In this document: one piece after another, positions 22,313 to 32,733 of the stretch | Numbering within the stretch: the stretch's first letter is position 1 | Layout of the letters: each line of letters starts with the position of its first letter | Assembly: GCA_030248225.1 (NCBI GenBank) | Contig: JASANE010028601.1 | Location: forward strand, 62,001-126,000 | Direction of reading: 5' to 3' | DNA length: 64,000 bases | Source of the DNA: Trileptium ribeirensis | Lineage: Eukaryota > Nematoda > Enoplea > Enoplida > Thoracostomopsidae | Translations under genes and position numbers: made by a program | Notes under the pieces: generated by a model | The model's input: only the letters and a program-made list of their open reading frames with translations | Database searches by the model: none | Told to the model about the DNA's origin: nothing

Positions 22313-25107
22313 CTATCCGTCCAATGTGTCGGGCAGATTATTCCACTCGCTAATGATACGAGCGGGGAATGTGGGGCTTAAAACATTGGTCTTTATTTTT
22401 GGATTGCGAAGTCTTAGAGAATGTCCACGTGTTCGCATTAAATCATTTAATTGTAAGTATTTAAAATGAAATTGGTATTGGTTTTTCACAGAGCAGATTG
22501 AAGATTGTGCAGAGATCAAAAAGCAAAGTTCGTAGTTCGAGTGAATCAAGGTTCAGGAAATCTAACCGTGTTTTGTACGGCGCGGGTGCCATTATCGCAC
22601 GGCTATAAACGCGCCTAGTATAATACTGTTGAAGACGTTCAACTATATCTATGTCTCCTTGGTATCCTGGAGACCATACTGGGCTGGAATATTCCAATAA
22701 TGGGCGCACATAGGTAACATAAGCACGTAGTAAAATGTCAATGTTACAAGTTACAAAAAAACGAAATAACATATTAGATATGCGATAAGCCTGTGAAGTA
22801 ATGTTTCTCAAATGTGTGTTAAATTTTAGGTCGCTTGTGATCGTGACTCCGAGATCTTTAATATATGTTGTTTCCGGCACTGTGTTTTCTAATAATGACT
22901 AACGTAAATGCGGATTTTAGGACCAAGATGCAGTACTTGGCATTTTGTTGGGGAGATCGAAAGCAATTGCCTATTCTTCAACGCAATTCAGTGCGCGCTG
23001 CATTTGTAAGTTTATATTAACGCTGTTTTCGGGTAGCATAGCAGTGTATAGTTTCACATCATCTGCAAAAACTTTAATATTAATATTGGGATAGCTGCTA
23101 ACTGCGCCGATGAGATCATTAATATACAGCAGAAATAGTGTAGGGAACAGAACGATTCCTTGAGGTACGCCTGAAAGGACCATTTTCTCAGTGGAAAATG
23201 TATTGTTCATTTTTACGCTAAATTTCCTATTTATTAGAAAGTTTTGTAATCATGACAAGCAGAAACCAGAAATTCCTAGGCAGGACAGCTTTTGAACCAG
23301 ATACGTGTGTGAAACCGTGTCAAAAGCTTTAGCAAAATCAATATAAACAACATCTACAGACGACCCTGTATCGAGGCGGGCAGCCCAGTCATATATATTT
23401 TCGATTAGCTGCGTCGTTGTAGATCGTTTAGCTACAAAGCCATGTTGATGCGTTGATAAGAGATTCGAGCGACGAAAAAAATTAACAAGACGCTTTTTCA
23501 GTATTCGTTCCATGATCTTGCAACAATTAGAAACCAAAGAGATTGGGCGATAGTTTAATGGCTCAATTGGTTCGCTTTTTTAATAATCCAATTACATCAG
23601 CACACCGCCATCACCACACCGGTAGTATACCATTTACAAAGGATTGTTCAAAGATATGTCATAGTGGGACGCTTATGGCGTCCCTAAGTTCGCGAAGAAA
23701 GTATTGCGTGAATTTGTCTGTAGAATTGCTGTGTTGGGGTTTAATCTCTGAGACGTTAAATAAACTTCGTGCGGCGTGAATGATAACCATGAAAGTTTTT
23801 GAAGGTTTTCAGTTGCAAAAGCGGGAATATTGCCATCAGATTCAGTGTAAATACTTGCAAAGGCATTTGCTAATATTTCGCACTTCGCGTTCTCGTCTGT
23901 GGCAAGACTCCCGTCTGTGCATTTTAAGGCGCTAATCACATCACTGGCACCGCATCGATGCCTAATATAACTATACAGTGCTTATGGATTATCTGAGCAC
24001 AGTATACGTCTCTCTCTATTTTTTTACGAATTTGCTATTGCTTTTTGGTATTGTTTGGCAATTGCTTTGTATGCAGAAAAATCGTTTGTTTGTCTGCCCA
24101 GTTTCCAGAGCTAGGCTTTTTTCCGTAGAAGTATTTTGATGTGTATGGGGTAATATTTCCTTGGCGTTCTGATACTTGTCTGTTTTTTCGGCACAAATAA
24201 TTCACATACATATAACATGATATTGCAAAATAATAGCCACTTATAATTCATAGTAAATACAGAATATAAGATATCATTCCAATTCAATGACATTAGAAGG
24301 TTCCTTATCTTTTCGAAGTCAGCGTTTTTCAAGTCGAAATTTGTTGTGCACGTTACGGGCTTATTACTTTTACCGCCAGTTAAGAAATCGATTGAAAAGT
24401 GATCAGAATTAGCAAAGTTTTCTGCACATTTAATGCATGCAAGTTGGAGTGGAGCGTTAGTCAATATCAGATCAAGGGTTTTGCTTTCCCTAGTTGGGAA
24501 TGATACTAGCTGTAAAAGACTCGATTCATTTATCGTTTCAATGAATTCTTTGGAATTTGGCGTTAATACACTTTGATTTTTATTCCAATCCAATTCTGGA
24601 AAATTGAAACCACCTAGTATGACCAGTGGCCATGATACTTGACAGATATATTATGTATAATCGCATAACGCAGACATTTGATCAATAGTAGAATAATGCG
24701 GCGGCCTATAAATACAAACAATTGGTGTTTTAGTTTAAAAAAACATCTATCGCAACGGCTTCGACAGTGTCAAATATAGCTGGGATATTTGTCACTGGTG
24801 GATAATCAAGATCTTTTGAAATGAAAACTGCTACGCCACCTCCACGTGAACTTCGATCATTTCTGTAAACTGAATACGATGCACCGGTCAACAAATTATT
24901 AGATATATCATTATGCAGCCAAGTTTCTGTAACTGAGATAATTTGATAGGATCTCGATTCTAGTAAAATATGTAATTCATTAAGCTTGCTGCAAATATTG
25001 CGAGCATTAAAAAATTTACATTTGATAAAATGTGAAAGCGAACGTGGTACCACCGCCTTTAACAGTTTACCTGAACGAGATCCTACCATTGGTTTCAATA
25101 AACTCAT
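22313..25107 (-). pseudogene. LINE ORF2: endonuclease and reverse transcriptase, frameshifted
   Basis: Order on the minus strand: an AP-type endonuclease start (FFNARNICSKLNELH; then SVTETWL and RSSRGGGVAVFI) at 25107-24730; the rest of the endonuclease with LQLVSFPTR, LDLILTNAP and the SDHFSIDF box at 24593-24111; a linker at 23939-23673; reverse transcriptase block 1-2 with ISLVSNCCKIMERIL-type sequence and VYIDFAKAFDTVSH at 23537-23250; SGVPQG and LYINDL, then the catalytic FADDVKLYT box at 23210-22971; and thumb/C-terminal motifs KDLGVTITSDLKFNTH and SRAIMAPAPYKTRL-type at 22880-22313. SGVPQGIVLFPTLF has lost the usual GSVLGP, a probable point change. At least five frame breaks are present. 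It would nick target DNA and reverse-transcribe the element if intact. Confidence 0.85.
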
Positions 25108-25480
25108 AATTCAGATCTGTGTGTTTACCTACGATGACAGACGGACCTTGAGAAGACGCCGCTAGAGCGTTATTTTGTCTCGATGTAGTGTGTCCGTAGA
25201 TTTTCATTCGATACACGTCCTGTATTTCAGTCAATGGATCAAGGATCTTGCAGATTTCACTTGCGTCCTGTAAATCTTCCGTTTTCTGGCAAACCTTTGA
25301 CGACGATACAGCGACGTCGCTTCGTCTCGTCATCATCTTTTTTCGGCGGTGCGTTCAATACTCGAACGGGTGCGGAAGAGTTGCGCGACGATTTGAGCCA
25401 AGGTGCTTGGCATGGTACTAGTATCGGAATTGGTATTGTTTTGTTGGGTGCCTCTACGATAGATCGAACTTAAATAAACG
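25067..25480 (-). pseudogene. LINE ORF1 remnant
   Basis: Frames in this segment give RRRCIVVKGLPE, then ILDPLTEIQDVYRMKIYG. This matches the core pattern of LINE ORF1 RNA-binding proteins (a hydrophobic strand followed by GIPE, later a V-x-x-x-Y-R-M/L-G motif). In the family ORF1p binds the element RNA and forms the ribonucleoprotein. At least one frameshift separates the two motifs, and the 3' end overlaps the start of ORF2 by about 40 bases in another frame. Confidence 0.5.
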
Positions 25481-25515
25481 ATTTTCAAACAGCTAAAAGA
25501 AAAACTGCTTTGCAA

Positions 25516-25773
25516 GTATTCTTCCGCTGGAAATATACCTGAATATTGATTAGTGGGTTTAGATTATATTAAAGCAAACTAATTTTGCCATTGTTCAAAC
25601 AATAAATTGGATGTTCATCATTGTGTGTTAAAATGTTTTTCCTAAAAACGTAATGTAATGATAATTTCTAGTTTACCGCAGTTATATCAAACTTTTATCA
25701 AACTCTACAACTATAATCGCATGTTGTATTTCCCGGCATCAGAACTGTAGTTTTGCATAAATGCATCACTAGC
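25516..25773. other. AT-rich non-coding DNA
   Basis: Nothing recognised. Confidence 0.4.
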
Positions 25774-25782
25774 ATAATAAGG

Positions 25783-26145
25783 CATACATGGCGGCGGTCG
25801 GTCATGCCAGGGGGGTAGAGACCCCCCTTTGGGGGGAGGGGTCGCGGCCATCCCAGAGGGGGGGTAACCCCCCTGGCCGGCCAAATTTTCCTAGGGGGAT
25901 TGGTCGTGTTGACCTTTTTTATTTTGGTCCTAGCAGCTATATTTTTCGCCTATGGGTTCAGTTTCTGCACTATCCGGCCTCAAAACTGGAAGAGGCGGGG
26001 GTTTCCGTTCATAACAACAATTAAACAAAGCATCTCTGTGTATGTAATAGTTTGTATTGTAAATGTAAATTACTTTCGGCCTCGGGGGGGGGCGGTGCGG
26101 ACCTCAGGGGGTTACCCCACTACCCCGCCCCTGCCGCCATGTATG
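25783..26145. mobile_element. MITE, 363 bp, 9-bp target duplication, G/C-run-rich ends
   Basis: The left end CATACATGGCGGCGG and the right end, the inverse of CATACATGGCGGCAG, form terminal inverted repeats. The element is bounded on both sides by a perfect 9-bp direct repeat, ATAATAAGG (25774-25782 and 26146-26154). A 9-bp duplication fits Mutator- or Merlin-type elements better than hAT, but no transposase is present to decide. The subterminal parts carry long runs of G and C (for example at 25810-25875 and 26080-26125) that could fold as hairpins or G-quadruplexes; the centre is AT-rich. Confidence 0.85.
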
Positions 26146-26154
26146 ATAATAAGG

Positions 26155-28089
26155 TCAGACATTTTCGACCGCTGCTAGATGTGTATTCTGTATTGTTCAG
26201 CGTTTATACAACGTACGTTTTATAATTATTAACATAATGTAGATATAAATATTTATTTTTGCTAGCCCAATTGTTGTGGCACTGTGATATTATTATTCAT
26301 TCCGTACTATACGCAAAACCTAAACCGAACTCATTGAACGTTGAAACTAAAGTAACCTTAGCAACAAGTTTCAAATCAGCATATTAGCAGCGCTAATACA
26401 ATGTAGAGGGTACAAATACATATATAGCTTGAATGTGACTCTATTGAGTGCAAGTAAATGATGTGTTAAATCGGTTTGCTAAGTGACAGTCAGAATACAG
26501 TTAAGTTTCAGAGTTTCGTTTTATTGATTTATAATTTTTGAACCAGGTCTATATTGAACTGTTAACATTAATTATGGTGGCTGAACAAAGTGCAAATTAA
26601 CCTAAATATGCTGATCATTATCGCTTTAGGTATTTCGACAACAAAACTAAAATATTTTATTAAAGCATGTAAACGAATTTTAACCCTTAATGAATCGTTA
26701 TTAAGCTAAATTATACATTTTACAATGTTTTAGCGCTGAAATGTTCACTAAAGGAGACAAAAAATTTGTAACTCAAAGTAACAACGTTGTGCAGACATAT
26801 ATACTATATTGCTAGAGATGAATTAATTGTTAAAAAATCAGTTTCCTGAGGTATAGCGGAGGACTAAACGTTATTAGTGGCCAACAGATATGTTAGTGGC
26901 CAAGCTGAACAAAGTGCCCAAAGACATTGGCTTGCTTAAAAATGATATCAAAATGAATAAAAGGCAAATTTTTTTGTTTTCCTTTAAACCAGTACGTTAC
27001 AGGGAACGTTAAGTCGTTCGGTGAGGGTTGTATAATTTTCTAACTCAACTCAAACAAACAAACGTTGGCTTTTACCGCTTTATGCGCTAAAGCTGTCTTT
27101 GATCTACTGCACCGACATTTTCAAAAGTCCTGACCTGTAATGTGCTGCAAGTAACTTATTCATGTTAGACTGACTTATGTCCAATGCAAAACATTACGTT
27201 TTCTGCACAACAAACCGTCAACAGCTAGCAGTCTATTATAGTTTAATACTAACGTATTTGATTTGCATTATGAAGTATGGTTTGTCTAAGTTATAAATGC
27301 TCACAATGTGGAAGTTTATAACACCGCTACTGATATGGTGTATAGAACAACACTAGTATTTTCTAAATTCTATATCGTGATTTGGACATTATCAACTTCC
27401 TTGTACTGTGTTAATCACACTGTCAAATTGCTTAGGGGTGATGAATGAAATCGGGAAAGATACTTCATTATTATTTCGTTGCAAGGAGTCTACACCGCAC
27501 CAGTTGTGCGCTTGCGTTTCCCATGCAACGCTATGGTTTATGGAAGACCATCAACTGGCTTAAACAATTTCAGTTTGAAAATTCTTTTACCAACTTTTCC
27601 ATTTGTATAAACTTAAATTTAAACTACAAATTTATACATAATGTATTGCAGACACCTTAGTATATTGTACATGGAGACTGTAGGTCCATCATGTGTGTTG
27701 CATGGTATTTCCCACCAACTGTTATACAGCACTGTATGGCCGTGATGGCACAGGACAAAACTTTTACTTGGTATGTATACTGCAACGTAAGCGCCGAATC
27801 AATCATAAATCATGCACTTCCAACAAACTAATTTTTGTCAGAAATATTTTCACCTTTAAACCAATCGCTTCGACGGTGAAGTTTAATATGGTCGGCCGGC
27901 AATGTCGTTTCATCCAGAAACATGAATTTCTAAGGTATTTGCTGCGTTGATATGGTGTAGCCTGCCAATGCTATTAGGAAAGACGTAATGAGATTACGAT
28001 AAATTTAAGACAAAAACACAAATGTATAAGCACAGAGAAACTGCAATGTATGAAAATTTTCTGCGACCAACACATCACACATGGACATT
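26155..28089. other. AT-rich DNA without recognised exon
   Basis: The 27445-27950 region opens two frames of 71 and 85 residues that may be older 5' parts of the LINE remnant that follows, but no motif supports this. Nothing else is seen. Confidence 0.35.
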
Positions 28090-28990
28090 TGATGCAATAC
28101 TCAGGAACTAGAATACAGCTGTTGTCTTGCGCCAGCGGAACTATCGCCGAGCATGGCTGACGACCATATCCTATAAGCAATTACAGGCATTTCTCACAAA
28201 TCGCTTCAAAAGATTTCATGTAAAAGTGAAGCCGGAATAACAATCTGGCTACATGTCAGGGAGAGATGCATTTGGTCAAAGCCGGAGTCAATGCGTCTTA
28301 CTTCTGCCGACGAACGAGAACCAATAGCTATAGTCTTTGTCGGCTTCACCGCAGCTTTTTACATGGTTCATCGTTAGTAGTAGTTGTACATCATTCTAGG
28401 GTCTAATGTTATGCAGACCAAAGCTTGTTAACATGATCAAAGCACTTTATACAGTCAACAACGTTTGATATAAGCTCTTGAACTAGGTCAGGCTTTTAAA
28501 ATACGCCACTGATTGACCACTAATTCGGCGCCTTGAAGAATAAGACGGCGTAAACTATTGCGACCCCAGCAAGTACTTCACTGATGTCGTATTAGCAGAC
28601 AATGAAGAAATAGCAACAAAGTTTATCAGAAAATCGCAAACCTGTCTAAAAATGCTAAGAAAATATTTAAATCGAATTGGTCTAGCCCACAGATATAGAA
28701 AACGATAGATATTAATTGCTGCATTGTCACCACAACAGTTAGACCTGAAGATAGAAAAACATCTGGTTGAATTTGGTTTTATATTTTGCTACCGGACAAA
28801 ATATTCGCTTAATCAGGTGACAGAAGTGTTAAAATAATTCTCGTAACTCAAGAGCCCCAACATCAATCTCTATACTTCTAAGACTGTGGCAAAGGTGTGT
28901 CATCAGTCTCTATACGAAACTATGCATTTGCAATTTTGGCATCAGATTATTAGCCCAAATAAAGCGGAGGCACCTTCGATATTCTTGTGA
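28090..28990 (+). pseudogene. Reverse transcriptase fragment of a second LINE lineage
   Basis: Reading across frames gives NYRRAWLTTISYKQLQAF near 28138, QSGYMSGRDAF near 28245, a PIAIVFVGFTAAF-like block near 28325, VNMIKALYTVNN near 28435 and DVVLADNEEIATKF near 28590. These follow the order of reverse transcriptase blocks in LINEs of the type whose fingers read NYRGISLL...EQSGFRPGRD...FIDFRAAFDSVHR. The pattern differs from the CR1-like elements elsewhere in the window. The catalytic box is damaged (VVLADN without an intact F/YADD), and frames are broken several times. Confidence 0.6.
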
Positions 28991-30965
28991 AGATTTCCGC
29001 AAACAGAGGTATTCCGGAACAGTAGCAAAAGAATTTAAGTGTATCAAAGTTCTATTAACTTTCCATCGCAGATATGTGCCGATGCGTGAATTAACGACAA
29101 TGGATGGCAAATAGACTCAAGGAAACTCAACTTGCCCTTGCAAAGACATATGCTAAGAGTCATCTGAAGCCTCTAATGTTATATCACTGCCACTGCTTCC
29201 GTTGCTCAGAGCCAGGCGAAGTACTGCTAGTACGTGCCAAATCTTCAATAACTTGGAGCCATGCTATTACCACGTTCTATGGAAACGATACAAGGCAAAT
29301 CGACTCGTCGGCGAAATGTTAGCTAATCGTAATATTTGGACAAATATGACAAATTAGATGGCCCTTGTGCAATTCACGGCAGACAGAAAACCACGTCTAT
29401 GTTGTCTAGGCACTTTGTAGGCAACAAAGGATTGCCTATAAAGATTGTTGAAAATATGCCTTGCGTTGATATATTATAGATAGAAAGACAACACTGTATA
29501 CTCGTTATTTGAAGAAATTATGGGGGTAATATTTTTTACAAACAATTGCATTGTAAATGTTTTGTTACATTTGCACATTTCATTAAATTGTAACATCCCA
29601 TTATTAGCGGCATTGTTAGTTTAAAGTTCCGCTACTAATCACTGTAATATTAACATATTCTTCCGACTCCCACTCTCCTAACGAATTACAGGAGATACCC
29701 AAAATGTTGCTTTGGAGGCACCAGCTATCAGGTCGCCAATAAATCAAATGACAAATAAAGCAGTTAGAGGCAGCCATTAGTGATTGCTACTCCTGGTCTA
29801 ATATTATTAGTGTTTGTCGACTTTTTAGTCAATAGGAACCTTGAGTGAGGGTAGTCGATACCACTAGCGAATATTAAGGATCATTATTGTAATCCATCAG
29901 GGTAAACTTAACAACGACTCATGTACCGGATAAGACATAGTACATGAGTATGACGGAACGTGATACTCTTCTAAAAAATGTCCTAATGGGCTCTTAGTAC
30001 CATCAATAAAAACTAGTTCGGATCCATCACTGGGTTGGGGGCCATTTTACCTTCTCAAAGATGATGTCGAGGCAAATTTTGTTTTTCAAAATCACCCACT
30101 CACAAACAAAAACTTTGCAGATCTTACCAAATTTTATGTATAATACTATAAACGCTTTTATATGGTGATAGGGGGAAGTTCACATTTCTATCTAAAATAA
30201 ACCATGGACTCATGCTAGCACTAGTTGAATTTTGCCCTATGCCTATGCCATAAAAGAACGATGGAGTTTATTTGATCTATATGTAGTAGCTATGACAATA
30301 ATATTGTCAAAACGTGCGAAAAAGGGTCGTTTGACACTCTTAGCGAAATGTAGTTATTGAACATTAGGAAAATTTACTGACGGCCTTTATGTAAAGATTT
30401 CCAATGAGTTCTTGCATAAAATATTAATACAACAGAGCTTTATAACAAAATGACTTACTAACAAAATTGTTGTATATTTTGAGTTTGCAAAATTGCTATT
30501 TATTTTGATTTTACAAAATTTTTCGTATATTTTGGTCGACGATAACACATTTTCGGATAAATAGCAGTCCAAGGCTTCAATAAATTAACTGAACAAAGAT
30601 GGTTTAGATATCTCATTAACGATTTCAGAAAATACAATGATAAAGGCTGCAAATAACGTACGAATTTTTATAACAATTGCATTATTAATGGTCGCTTTAG
30701 TATTAATATCATATTCCACTGAATACGTGCCAATAGGAAGTGTTAAGATTCGTCAAACACTTGGTCATATACGCCATTATGTTTCAAACCGGTCTCTCCT
30801 GTCTACAGGTAGGTAAAGTCGCTTTTGTACTGAACCACTCAAAGCAGCTTCTCCAAAGACGGATCGCTCAAATTTTATTATTATATCGTTCAGCTCAGCA
30901 AGCAAAGATGTTTAGATGGTTTTCTCTTCATCAATGTCCCAGAAATTGTGTTGCCATTACTTTAA
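28991..30965. other. AT-rich non-coding DNA
   Basis: The first few hundred bases may be the decayed 3' part of the LINE just upstream. The rest shows no recognisable gene or repeat. Confidence 0.35.
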
Positions 30966-31163
30966 GTAACTTCACGTCTTACTAGAAAATAAAACTATCT
31001 TTAACTAATAAAACACAACACGACAATATAGACCTAGCTCTCTATTCTCATTATCAATCATTACAACAATATTATCGACAACATTATCAATCTTCCACTG
31101 ATCCTGTAAAAACGGTTTTATGTGTTTAAATTTAAACTTGCCCAATATCAAAGTTGTGCAACA
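30966..31163 (-). repeat. BEL/Pao 3' LTR
   Basis: On the minus strand it starts TGTTGCACAA and ends CACGTGAAGTTAC-like (top strand GTAACTTCACGTCTTA). It aligns along its length with 38782-38973; for example both contain AAAACTATCTTTAACTAA and ACCTAGCTCTCTATTCTC. It should carry the polyadenylation region. Confidence 0.85.
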
Positions 31164-31544
31164 CTCCGGCGGGAGGAGATTGCTTATTGAATCAAATTTA
31201 TTGAAATTTTCACTCACGGCGAGCTTGACCTTAATTTGAATTGATCGGAGCTTTCAAACAATTTGAACTGAACGCGATCATGCGTAGAACTTGTTGTTAC
31301 ATTAACTAGCAGTATTTTGAAACCGGTGACTTAGTTGACATTGTAGTTTTGAATATACTAGTTGCTACATTGCCTAGCAACATTTGAGAATGCAAGTAGT
31401 TGAGTCCAGAATTTGAATTGAATGAAGTAACGTATTACCCCACTAACGGGTAATAAATTTAAATTTGGTAGAAATACCGCTAACTACGAATTTAAATCTT
31501 GTTTTACGATCAAAAATTTGTAATTTTAACCATTGGAATAATGG
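31164..31544 (-). repeat. BEL/Pao 3' untranslated region with three constant-loop hairpins
   Basis: It lies between the end of ORF3 and the 3' LTR. It contains hairpins at 31293-31313 (wobble pairs, loop CATTAAC), 31361-31381 (arms GTTGCTA and TAGCAAC, loop CATTGCC) and 31433-31455 (8-bp arms TATTACCC and GGGTAATA, loop CACTAAC), as read on the top strand. A polypurine tract is not obvious on the element strand next to the LTR. Confidence 0.7.
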
Positions 31545-32733
31545 TCACTCATTTGATATACAGCAACAGCAACCACTGTTCATGCAGATAACTGTGTAGG
31601 GCATCCGATCCAAACCCGGTCCATGTGTTATACGCGATCGATAAATTTGGCGAAAGCCTGCATAAGTGACGTGGAGGTTATCAGGTTTGAAGAACCTGAT
31701 AACCTCCACGACCCATCTGGATCGAGAAAGACATCGTTGGCGCCTGGACGGATTAAATTGAAATAGTGGAAGTGATTTTCCGGGAAGCGAAACTTGAACT
31801 CCTGGTCGGCACATTCCGTGTGCGATATGCCATTTTCCACAAGAACCCTCGGAACACCGATCGTCGACACCATGAAGACTCGGGACTCTGTGAAATTTTG
31901 CATCTCCTAGAGCAAAAGTCGCAGAGACTCCCAGTTATGCTCCCAGGCTCGGGGATTTGGACGACAGCGACAGGCGACATTTGTGCCACATACAATGATG
32001 ATAAAGACGCAATCTCAAAGCCGTATACCTAGACACTTCGCTGCAAGCTGACTGTATTTCGCGCCTGGAATCGTGATCACCGGGCCGCTAGCAATAGATG
32101 CTACTTGACAGCATTCGCTGTCAGAGAGCAGCAAGACAGCTTGGAGTAGGTCGCCTCTGGCAGCAAACGATCTCGCATCAATTCACCGACGGAATAGTGA
32201 GGAGAGAAGACACCCGCTGTGAATTGCCGGAAGACTTGCTTAACCTGCTGCCCGTAGATGTTGAATCCGAGTAGAGGATGCGATGATGTAGAATTAGCGA
32301 TCCTCCTCTCGCGGAGACCACATGACATTATCCGATTTTCGGAGCTATCGGTTCTGTACTGAAGAAACTCGATGTCATCGTCGATGTTTGCCAGACGGAC
32401 AAATTCGGAATGGAATGGGTTGTCGCCGTGCTTCAGTAGGTGCACCATGACATTGTAGTACATCGTTGGAGAATACAATATAGTGACTGCCCTTGGAGGT
32501 TTTTGAAACCGGGTGCTTTCAACCAAGTTGTGATATTGCTTGGATAGGATCTTGGCATCACGTTCATAACCGTTTTGAAATAGATAGATTACAGCGAACA
32601 TCATCTCTACAGAATTCGCCAAATGAGTGTAGAATGGCAGTGGTGGAAATGTGTAGAAACGGAATAGTGGTCCATTGGAACGAATTAAGTATTTCATGGC
32701 TGAAATGGTACAAATTAATTTAGTTTGACTCAT
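31545..32733 (-). pseudogene. BEL/Pao extra frame ORF3 with SGNH/GDSL-hydrolase-like half
   Basis: Its ATG directly follows the pol stop codon (TAA then ATG, position 32733) in the same frame. The first 210 codons (32733-32101) are open; this part contains YTFPPLPFYTHL and is unrecognised. Then, in shifted frames, come blocks expected of an SGNH hydrolase: VLLLSDSE (nucleophile block, near 32110), ITIPGAKY (near 32070), VCGTN (oxyanion Asn block, near 31985), VFMVSTIGVPR, and finally KPDNLHVTYAGFRQI (catalytic D-x-x-H, near 31690). At least three frameshifts or stops break it. SGNH enzymes are esterases or lipases; related esterase domains are known in some LINE ORF1 proteins. Position between pol and the 3' LTR is where envelope genes sit in some LTR elements, but nothing envelope-like is visible. 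Function in the element is unknown. Confidence 0.6.
31670..31710. other. Perfect 18-bp inverted repeat with a 5-base loop inside ORF3
   Basis: Arms CGTGGAGGTTATCAGGTT (31670-31687) and AACCTGATAACCTCCACG (31693-31710) are exact inverses around TGAAG. On the element strand this covers the codons for the predicted catalytic D-x-x-H of the hydrolase. A smaller perfect inverted repeat (TGACAGC / GCTGTCA, 32106-32123, 4-base loop) covers the predicted nucleophile Ser codon. Confidence 0.95.

Larger units (their letters stand above)
22083..25515 (-). mobile_element. CR1/Jockey-like non-LTR retrotransposon (LINE), nearly full length, broken
   Basis: On the minus strand the element runs from an ORF1 remnant (about 25480) through an ORF2 with endonuclease and reverse transcriptase (25107-22313). 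It ends in a short TTGAC repeat (three units, near 22083-22100), a simple-repeat 3' end as in CR1-type LINEs. No poly-A tail or clear target duplication was found. Multiple stops and frame changes make it non-functional, but long open pieces survive, so it is much younger than the plus-strand LINE at 3.9-6.5 kb. Confidence 0.85.

Noticed and set aside
31545..32733. Envelope gene after pol in the BEL element
   Set aside because: No signal peptide, membrane anchor or glycoprotein pattern; the second half fits an SGNH hydrolase instead.
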